Of a DNA stretch of 64,000 nt, positions 57,765-64,000 are shown piece by piece. Location of the stretch: assembly GCA_021151665.1 (NCBI GenBank), contig JAGKWW010000001.1, forward strand, positions 80,458 through 144,457, given 5' to 3'. This DNA is from Flavobacteriaceae bacterium. Its GTDB lineage: Bacteria; Bacteroidota; Bacteroidia; Flavobacteriales; Flavobacteriaceae. Each line of letters starts with the position of its first letter. Position 1 is the stretch's first letter. A program made the translations under genes and the position numbers. The notes under the pieces were generated by a model. It did not search any database. It worked only from the letters and a program-made list of their open reading frames with translations, and was not told the origin of the DNA.

Positions 57765-58691
57765 ATGAAGAGTAGAAATTTTATATTGGCAACGCTTTTT
57801 TTCGCAGGCTTTAGTTCGTCTTTTGCACAGTCGAACCTGCTTAATGCCAAAACACCTGACGAGATAGGTAAGAAGACTGCCGAGCAAGAGCAGTCGGATA
57901 ATGATACCCCGCTTCCGTACGGTTATGTAGGTGACAGGGATGTTTTGCTTGCCAGGAAAGTTTGGGAGGTAATCGACCTTGATCAAAGGATTAATTTCCC
58001 GATGTATTTTCCTACCGAAGAGAACATAGGGAGCGACAGGAAATCTCTCTTCAGTGTACTGATTTCTGCTATCAAAGAGGGTAAGCTTACCGAGGTGTAC
58101 GATGATTCTTATTTCAGGATCAAGAAAACCGGAGCTGATATTCAATCTGTATTCTTTTTTAAGGAGCTTAACGACTATGGTCGTGAGATCATGAACCAGA
58201 ATCCTAAGAAGACAGAGGATCAGCTTAAGGCATCGGGAAAGCTAACCGATGAGCATTATACTACGTCAGAGCTTACCGCTGGAGACGTTACCAAGTATAA
58301 AATTGTTGGTACGTGGTACTTTGACAAAAGGCAGGGTGAGTTGAAATATCGTATTTTGGGTATATGCCCGATGGCGGTAGATGCACTTACCAAACTTCGT
58401 CAGGGTTCTGAGGCTGAGCCTATCGAGTTGTTCTGGGTGTTCTTCCCGGCAGCAAGGGATATCCTTCACAAGGCAAAAGCCTTTAACGAGAGGAACTCTG
58501 CAATGCCCATCACTTTTGACCACCTGCTTAACTCAAGGCGTTTTAGCTCTACAATTGTAAAAGAAGAAAACGTTTATGGAGACAGGCTTATTGAGGAATA
58601 TATGAAAGATAATGCCCAGATGCAGCTGCTTGAATCAGAGCGTATCAAAGATAAGATACGTAACTTTGAGCAGGACATGTGGAATTATTAA
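57765..58691 (+). CDS. gldN: T9SS ring subunit GldN
   Basis: GldN is a periplasmic protein that pairs with GldK in the secretion ring. The 308 aa protein has a signal peptide (MKSRNFILATLFFAGFSSSFAQ). Typical stretches are YVGDRDVLLARKVWEVIDL and YRILGICPMAVDAL. The last gene of gldKLMN, it is 45 bp after gldM and is followed by a strong terminator. Confidence 0.95.
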   Translation: MKSRNFILATLFFAGFSSSFAQSNLLNAKTPDEIGKKTAEQEQSDNDTPLPYGYVGDRDVLLARKVWEVIDLDQRINFPMYFPTEENIGSDRKSLFSVLISAIKEGKLTEVYDDSYFRIKKTGADIQSVFFFKELNDYGREIMNQNPKKTEDQLKASGKLTDEHYTTSELTAGDVTKYKIVGTWYFDKRQGELKYRILGICPMAVDALTKLRQGSEAEPIELFWVFFPAARDILHKAKAFNERNSAMPITFDHLLNSRRFSSTIVKEENVYGDRLIEEYMKDNAQMQLLESERIKDKIRNFEQDMWNY

Positions 58692-58710
58692 TCGTTTCCT
58701 TATACCATAT

Positions 58711-58740
58711 AAAACTCCCGTCATTTGGCGGGAGTTTTTT
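58711..58740 (+). terminator. Rho-independent terminator of gldKLMN
   Basis: A perfect 10-bp stem (aaaactcccg / cgggagtttt) runs into TTTTTT. Its T-run also forms the start of the -7 box of the next gene. Confidence 0.92.
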
Positions 58741-58747
58741 ATTTTTG
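58740..58747 (+). promoter_or_regulatory. -7 promoter box of the FAD oxidoreductase gene (tatttttg)
   Basis: An exact TAnnTTTG match overlaps the T-run of the gldN terminator and ends 4 nt before the ATG at 58752. Confidence 0.55.
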
Positions 58748-58751
58748 TGCC

Positions 58752-59789
58752 ATGAAAGATTACATCATCGTAGGGGCGGGGCTGGCCGGTCTTTGTTTTG
58801 CCGAACATTGCCACCGTGCCGGTCGTAGTTTTGCCGTTATCAGTAACAGGTCGCAGAATTCGAGTAGGGTTGCCGGCGGTTTGTATAACCCTGTTATCCT
58901 GAAGCGCCTGAAACTGGCAACCTATGCCGCGGAACACAGTGATTATATCGCTCCGTTTTATGCGGCAATTGAGCAAAGACTTAGAACCTCCTTCTTTCAC
59001 TCTTTATCCATTTACCGGAAGCTTTTTTCGGTTGAAGAACAAAACGCCTGGTTTGAAGCTATGGACAGGCCGGGGTTGTCGCAGTTTATGATGCCGGAAA
59101 TTCTTCACCCAAAATTTGAATATCTCCCTGCTCCTTTTGGATTCGGTGCGCTTCAGCATACCGGGTGGATGGACACAACTGCATTCCTCGATGCTTATTC
59201 CGATTCGTTGCGCGCTGCTGGCCGGTTTGTTGAGGGTAGTTTTGCATATGATGATTTGCATGTTAGTAGTGACCACGTAAACTATCAGGGTATGGAAGCC
59301 CGGCACATTATTTTTGCTGAAGGTTTCGGGATCAGGCAGAATCCGTATTTTCATCATTTGCCATTGGACGGGACAAAGGGAGAGCTGCTTATTATAAGGG
59401 CTCCACAGCTAAAACTTGACGTGGCAGTAAACGCAGGTGTATTTATTCTGCCCATCGGTAACGATCTTTATAAGGTGGGGGCTACTTACGAGTGGGAGGA
59501 TAAAACGAGCCTGCCAACGGAATCGGGCCTTGCGGAACTTATACACAAACTGGAACAGCTGATCACTTGCGAGTATGATGTTGTAGAGCATCTTGCCGGT
59601 ATACGCCCTACGGTTAAGGATAGAAAGCCTTTGGTGGGTTCGCACAGACAATACAAAAACGTTCACATTCTTAACGGACTTGGTACACGCGGAATTCTGT
59701 TGGGGCCGCCCATGGCGCGCGAACTGTTTGAAGCTCTCGAAGAACAGCGTGAAGTTGACCCGTTCGTAAATATCAGGCGCTTTGAGTGA
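58752..59789 (+). CDS. FAD-dependent oxidoreductase (DadA-like)
   Basis: The 345 aa protein has the dinucleotide motif IIVGAGLAGLCFAEH at the N-terminus, a substrate-binding middle, and the C-terminal FAD region (HLAGIRPTVKDRKPLVG, LNGLGTRGILLGPPMAREL). This is the D-amino acid oxidase/DadA superfamily; the substrate is unknown. The ATG 4 nt after the -7 box suggests a leaderless message. Confidence 0.87.
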   Translation: MKDYIIVGAGLAGLCFAEHCHRAGRSFAVISNRSQNSSRVAGGLYNPVILKRLKLATYAAEHSDYIAPFYAAIEQRLRTSFFHSLSIYRKLFSVEEQNAWFEAMDRPGLSQFMMPEILHPKFEYLPAPFGFGALQHTGWMDTTAFLDAYSDSLRAAGRFVEGSFAYDDLHVSSDHVNYQGMEARHIIFAEGFGIRQNPYFHHLPLDGTKGELLIIRAPQLKLDVAVNAGVFILPIGNDLYKVGATYEWEDKTSLPTESGLAELIHKLEQLITCEYDVVEHLAGIRPTVKDRKPLVGSHRQYKNVHILNGLGTRGILLGPPMARELFEALEEQREVDPFVNIRRFE

Positions 59790-59866
59790 TCACAGAGCTA
59801 ACGTTTCATCTAATACAAAAATAGAATCTTATGCTCCAATAGGGGGTTTAATCTTAACTAAATACA

Positions 59867-61777
59867 ATGCTTAACATACATAACTTATCGGTTTCCTTCG
59901 GCGGCACATATCTTTTTGAAGAAGTGACCTTTCGGCTGGGGGCCGGCGACCGCGTCGGCCTGGTAGGGAAGAATGGTGCCGGTAAGTCGACCATGCTCAA
60001 AATACTATCTGGCGAGCTTAGCCCTGATTCCGGTGTTATCGCTACAGAGAAGGAAGTACGTACAGGTTTCCTGAAACAGGATATCGATTTCATTAAGGGA
60101 AGAACGGTCCTGGAAGAGGCCTACGAGGCTTTTGGCGAGATACGAAAGGCGGAGCGACGAATGGATGAGATTAATCATCAGCTGGCTACCCGTACCGATT
60201 ATGAAAGCGAGGGCTACTCGCAACTGATTGAAGAATTAAGTGATGTTACACATCATTATGAAATCCTGGGCGGGTACAATTATGTAGGTGATACAGAAAA
60301 GATTCTTCTTGGGCTCGGTTTTAAGCGCGAAGATTTCGATAAGCCTACCGATACATTTTCCGGCGGTTGGCGTATGCGTATCGAGTTAGCCAAGCTGCTG
60401 CTTCAGGCCAATGACGTGTTGCTGCTGGATGAGCCTACCAACCACCTCGATATTGAAAGTATCATCTGGCTGGAGTCGTTTTTGAAAACCTATCCGGGAG
60501 TCGTCATTATTGTGTCTCACGACAAGATGTTCCTGGATAATGTGACCAATCGTACAATAGAAATATCGCTCGGTAAGATATACGATTTTAATAAACCCTA
60601 TTCACAGTATCTGGAGCTGCGGCAAGAAATTCGGGAAAAGCAGCTGGCTACTCAAAAAAACCAGGAGAAAAAGATTGAACATACCGAGAAACTTATTGAG
60701 AAGTTTCGCGCTAAGGCCAGCAAGGCGTCAATGGCACAATCCCTTATTAAGAAGCTCGATAAGGTGGAGCGTATCGAGGTAGATGAAGACGACAACTCGG
60801 TCATGAGCATTTCATTTCCGGTAAGTGTTACACCGGGCAGGGTTGTAGTAGAGGCAGAACATGTAACCAAGAAATACGGCGACAAAACCATATTGAAAGA
60901 TATCAGCCTCTTGGTGGAGCGGAGTAGCAAGATTGCATTTGTAGGCCAGAACGGGCAGGGAAAGTCGACATTCATCAAGGCTATCACTAATGACATCGAT
61001 TATCAGGGAATCATAAAGCTTGGGCATAACGTACAACTGGGATATTTCGCTCAAAACCAGGCCGAGTACCTTGACGGCGAAATTACGTTGTTAGAAACCA
61101 TGGAAAACGCTGCCAATGATACCAACCGCTCTAAGGTAAGGGACATGCTTGGCGCATTTCTCTTTCGTGGAGACGACGTAGAAAAGAAAGTGAAGGTGCT
61201 ATCGGGTGGCGAACGCAACAGGCTGGCGCTTTGCAAATTATTGTTGCAGCCTATTAATGTGCTTGTAATGGACGAACCTACCAATCACCTTGACATCAAG
61301 TCTAAAAATGTATTGAAGGCCGCCCTGCAGAAATTTGAAGGCACATTGCTCCTCGTGTCGCACGACAGGGATTTCCTTCAGGGGATGTCCAATATTGTTT
61401 ACGAGTTTAAAGATCATAAGATAAGGGAATATCTTGGTGATATTAACTTCTATCTCGAGCAACGCAATATGCAAAACATGCGTGAAGTGGAGAAAAAGGA
61501 CGTGGTAAAGGAAGTTTCGCAGAAAGAATCGAAACCGGTATCGTATCAGGATCAAAAGAAAACGAAGGCGGTACAGAACAGGCTAAGCAAAATCGAAAAC
61601 CAGATACAGCAACTGGAAAATGATATACAACACGACGACAGACGGCTGGCTTCAGATTACGAAAAACTAATGGCCGATGCCGCTTTCTTTACAGCCTACG
61701 AAAACAAAAAGAAAGAGCTTGATGAATTGATGCTGGAGTGGGAGAACGTACAAGAAGAGTTGGAAAACCTGAAATAA
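59867..61777 (+). CDS. ABC-F family ATPase
   Basis: The 636 aa protein has two ATPase domains: Walker A GKNGAGKST and GQNGQGKST, signatures FSGGWRMR and LSGGERNR, and Walker B-type LLDEPTNHLD and VMDEPTNHLD. No membrane segment is present. A helical linker between the domains and a basic C-terminal coiled coil match the YheS/Uup-type ABC-F proteins that act on ribosomes, some of which protect against antibiotics. The subgroup cannot be fixed by eye. Confidence 0.95.
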   Translation: MLNIHNLSVSFGGTYLFEEVTFRLGAGDRVGLVGKNGAGKSTMLKILSGELSPDSGVIATEKEVRTGFLKQDIDFIKGRTVLEEAYEAFGEIRKAERRMDEINHQLATRTDYESEGYSQLIEELSDVTHHYEILGGYNYVGDTEKILLGLGFKREDFDKPTDTFSGGWRMRIELAKLLLQANDVLLLDEPTNHLDIESIIWLESFLKTYPGVVIIVSHDKMFLDNVTNRTIEISLGKIYDFNKPYSQYLELRQEIREKQLATQKNQEKKIEHTEKLIEKFRAKASKASMAQSLIKKLDKVERIEVDEDDNSVMSISFPVSVTPGRVVVEAEHVTKKYGDKTILKDISLLVERSSKIAFVGQNGQGKSTFIKAITNDIDYQGIIKLGHNVQLGYFAQNQAEYLDGEITLLETMENAANDTNRSKVRDMLGAFLFRGDDVEKKVKVLSGGERNRLALCKLLLQPINVLVMDEPTNHLDIKSKNVLKAALQKFEGTLLLVSHDRDFLQGMSNIVYEFKDHKIREYLGDINFYLEQRNMQNMREVEKKDVVKEVSQKESKPVSYQDQKKTKAVQNRLSKIENQIQQLENDIQHDDRRLASDYEKLMADAAFFTAYENKKKELDELMLEWENVQEELENLK

Positions 61778-61778
61778 A

Positions 61779-61810
61779 AAAATCCCCGAACCTTAACGTT
61801 CGGGGATTTT
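61779..61810. terminator. Bidirectional terminator
   Basis: A 13-bp perfect stem (aaaatccccgaac / gttcggggatttt) with loop cttaac lies between the convergent ABC-F and LRR protein genes, with T-runs on both strands. Confidence 0.92.
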
Positions 61811-61826
61811 TGTTTCTGAATATAAT

Positions 61827-63944
61827 TTATTGTTTTACGAGCTTTTCAACTTTTACACCATTTTCCGTACTTATTTTCAGGAAGTAAATTCCGTTAGTAC
61901 GCTGCGAAATATCAACCGTTGTTTCGTTTAGTTTTGGTGAAACGGCTTCCAGTAGCCTTCCCTGTAAATCGTAAAGCTGTAAGCTTGAGATCGGAGTCGC
62001 GGCGGTAATATTGACAACTGAAGCTGATGGGTTCGGATATATTTTAACCGAAGTATCCTGAGCAAAATTTCCTCTGTTCAGCAATTGAAAAGTTGTCGTG
62101 GCGTTATTTGTGGTTATCGGTAGGTTATAGTCGAAATAAATATTCGCATTCTGCGTAACAGAGCTATTTACCGAAAGCGTTGGCAGCGTCTTGATCTTGA
62201 AAAGCAAACTGCCCTTTTGGTTCGGGCCAAGGTTGATAGCATCAAAGTAAAACTCTACTTTGTTTCCGTTAATGCGGGTTTGTACATTATGTGACGCATT
62301 GATCAGCTGCAAAGAGGTAACATCAAATTTGGCTGCATCGATTATATCCTTTACAACAATAAAAGTGGCAGGCGCTGTACCAGTGTTTTCGAAGTTTACA
62401 TTGTAGTGCAGATACTTGCCAATGTTATCCGGATGCTCCGTGTCGCCTTCCAGGCAGGTAATGTCATTCGGGTCAAAAGAGCCTGTTACGACCTGGCTTA
62501 AAGTAAATGTGTTGTCAGCAGGATTTTCATCGCCGGCTACAGGCGTTGCTGCAACTGTAAATGTCAGGTTATCTCCCAGGTTAAGCGGGGGCGTTTCCGT
62601 TGGCGCGTTCATGTTCATAGTAACAACTATGCTCCGTGTCTCAAAAGGCTGGATTGTTGGGTAATTCCAGGTGAGCATACCTATAGCTGCCGAAGCGGGT
62701 GTAACGGATGCCGACGCAAAGTCCATAAGGCTGTCGTCAAACGTCATCGTAATAGCGCCGGTAAGTGCCTGGTTGCCCTTGTTGCGGTATATAATTTCGT
62801 AATACGTGTCAAAACCGGGCTGTGCGCCGCCAATGGGTCGTGCCATTACTTCAATGTCGGGATGTATGCCAACTGCACTCATGCAAAAATTCTGGATGGC
62901 TGTGTTATTGGCCGCATTGGTGAATGTTACCTGAGCGGAGGGCGGACTTGCCGTAAACCACGTATTATTTTCAAGCTGCGGCGTTATCGTGATAGTGCCA
63001 GCCTGCGAAAAAAAACTATAATTGCCGGCTTGCGTGCCAATAACAGATCCTGACTGCGATCCGTCACTTACATTGTACCGGATGCCGGGTAGGGAAGAGT
63101 TGCAGCCCGAACCGCCATTAAATGTAGAAGTTCCGGAAATTGTATTGTAGCTGCCCCCCGGTTCAAATGTGCAATAAGTGCTAATCAACGCATCGGGCTC
63201 TATGAACGATATATTCTGCAACTCACCTTCATCCAGGCAGACATACATTTTATACGGTGTGGCCGAATAGTTATAATGATGTATGGCAGAAGAATTCGGG
63301 GTATGGTACGGATTGCCATTCTTAAGGTTTACATATACATCGTCATTTGAATTTTCTAAGCTCACGTTTAAGAATGCGAGGTTAGGGCAGGTACTCAGGT
63401 CAAGCACCGCTAGTTTCGTGGTGTGAACCCAAATACCGCTAAGCGAAGCGTTGTTTCCTATTGTCAGAGACGTTAGGTAGTCTGAAGTTATACTAATGGT
63501 TTGCAGGCTTGCCGACCCTGACAAATCAAGATTTGTAATCTTGGCCATGTAGATATAAAAATACGTCAGGTTACTTAATCCGCCAATATTCAGCGAGGTA
63601 AGTTGTGTGCATTCCAAATTGAGAAAAGCCAAATTTGAAAGATTACTTAGGTTTAAATTTGGAACTGATGAAGAGATGCTAAGATGATTCAGATTGGCAA
63701 AAGCTTCTATGCCCTGTAGCGTTGCAAAGGGACCGGTAAGTATTGGGTGTTCCATTATCTGAAGTTGCTGAATATTCAGGGCCTCACTTAATTGTATCTC
63801 CCCATCTCCATTTGTATTTACAACAATGCCGTCATTAACATAGTTAAGAAGGTACGTCTTAAAATTAGCATCCGGGATGTTTACAATTTGTGCAAATGCA
63901 GGCAGGCAGGCTACTGTGAAAAGCAGGAGTAAAGTTTTTCTCAT
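61827..63944 (-). CDS. Secreted leucine-rich-repeat protein with T9SS sorting domain
   Basis: The 705 aa protein starts at the ATG at 63944 with a signal peptide (ending CLPAFAQ). Residues about 65-200 hold LRR-like units (for example LNLSNLSNLAFLNLECTQL, LTSLNIGGLSNLTYFYI). A beta-rich middle follows with the pattern FDPNDITCLEGD of the conserved domain found before many flavobacterial sorting signals. The end is a type A T9SS sorting domain (VKIYPNPSASVVNI ... GIYFLKIS ... KLVKQ). It is thus a cargo of the secretion system encoded 4 kb away. Confidence 0.92.
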   Translation of the reverse strand: MRKTLLLLFTVACLPAFAQIVNIPDANFKTYLLNYVNDGIVVNTNGDGEIQLSEALNIQQLQIMEHPILTGPFATLQGIEAFANLNHLSISSSVPNLNLSNLSNLAFLNLECTQLTSLNIGGLSNLTYFYIYMAKITNLDLSGSASLQTISITSDYLTSLTIGNNASLSGIWVHTTKLAVLDLSTCPNLAFLNVSLENSNDDVYVNLKNGNPYHTPNSSAIHHYNYSATPYKMYVCLDEGELQNISFIEPDALISTYCTFEPGGSYNTISGTSTFNGGSGCNSSLPGIRYNVSDGSQSGSVIGTQAGNYSFFSQAGTITITPQLENNTWFTASPPSAQVTFTNAANNTAIQNFCMSAVGIHPDIEVMARPIGGAQPGFDTYYEIIYRNKGNQALTGAITMTFDDSLMDFASASVTPASAAIGMLTWNYPTIQPFETRSIVVTMNMNAPTETPPLNLGDNLTFTVAATPVAGDENPADNTFTLSQVVTGSFDPNDITCLEGDTEHPDNIGKYLHYNVNFENTGTAPATFIVVKDIIDAAKFDVTSLQLINASHNVQTRINGNKVEFYFDAINLGPNQKGSLLFKIKTLPTLSVNSSVTQNANIYFDYNLPITTNNATTTFQLLNRGNFAQDTSVKIYPNPSASVVNITAATPISSLQLYDLQGRLLEAVSPKLNETTVDISQRTNGIYFLKISTENGVKVEKLVKQ

Positions 63945-64000
63945 ATTAGTAATTTTCTGTAAATATAACAAAAATTATTCCTACAAAAATTACATATCCC

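Noticed and set aside
1..64000. Phage, transposon, toxin-antitoxin, restriction or other defence island
   Set aside because: No integrase, transposase, capsid, methylase, nuclease-defence or toxin-antitoxin pair is visible; gene content is chromosomal core plus envelope functions.

Overview
The window is chromosomal DNA from a member of the Bacteroidota, almost certainly a Flavobacteriaceae bacterium (Flavobacterium or a close relative). The evidence is a complete gldK-gldL-gldM-gldN cluster (gliding / type IX secretion motor and ring), a protein with a type IX C-terminal sorting domain, an XrtF exosortase with its partner membrane protein, two TonB-dependent receptors with the Bacteroidota carboxypeptidase-like N-terminal domain, a short (287 aa) RpoD-type sigma factor, and many start-proximal copies of the Bacteroidota -7 box TAnnTTTG. 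I see no rRNA, tRNA, CRISPR array, insertion sequence, phage or plasmid gene.

Layout. 1-8.6 kb (+): the end of an unidentified large protein, then a probable operon rsgA-dtd-transglutaminase-like-MazG-like-transglutaminase-like (degenerate)-aroA. 8.7-12 kb (+): queA, kynU and an MtfA-like metallopeptidase. 12-14.5 kb (-): five small enzyme or binding-fold genes (DHFR-like, two SRPBCC, VOC, DinB), divergent from a GlxA-type AraC regulator at 14.7 kb. 15.6-17.9 kb (-): a TonB receptor with a 16-bp palindrome in its promoter. 18-23.5 kb (+): an RND efflux operon (adaptor, pump, TolC-like). 23.6-28.9 kb (-): GH30 glycosidase, rpe, rpoD, a lipoprotein and an HTH protein. 29-31.6 kb: CDP-alcohol phosphatidyltransferase, TM2 protein, a secreted protein and a lipoprotein. 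31.7-35.2 kb (-): pnp, rpsO and a GAF protein. 35.2-39.8 kb (+): exosortase pair, then a cysteine-rich, probably metal-related cluster (HYC_CC_PP protein, TonB receptor, HMA protein, small secreted protein). 40.3-50 kb (-): an MG2/plug-like surface protein, groL-groS, and a compact run miaB - YcxB-like - sigma-54 activator - lptE - TPR - secG. 50.2-59.8 kb (+): topA, an arginase-fold protein that has lost metal ligands, gldKLMN and a DadA-like FAD oxidoreductase. 59.9-64 kb: an ABC-F ATPase and, convergent to it, an LRR protein with a type IX sorting signal.

How the genes work together. Most of the window is housekeeping: ribosome maturation and translation quality control (rsgA, dtd, queA, miaB, rpsO, ABC-F), RNA decay (pnp), folding (groSL), outer-membrane biogenesis and secretion (secG, lptE, T9SS). 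The accessory parts are the efflux operon, the two TonB receptor loci, the exosortase pair and the detoxification-like five-gene run.

I did not find a wholly new multi-gene system. The most interesting signals are: (1) four genes whose -7 box ends exactly 4 nt before ATG, implying leaderless mRNAs; (2) perfect palindromes placed as operators at the first TonB receptor and at the HTH gene; (3) a cysteine-pair-rich cluster at 36-40 kb with a possible second HYC-like protein and a hairpin-rich non-coding tail; (4) the secG terminator loop, perfectly complementary to a segment just downstream of it ahead of groS; and (5) two apparent pseudoenzymes, a transglutaminase-like protein and an arginase-like protein next to the gliding operon.
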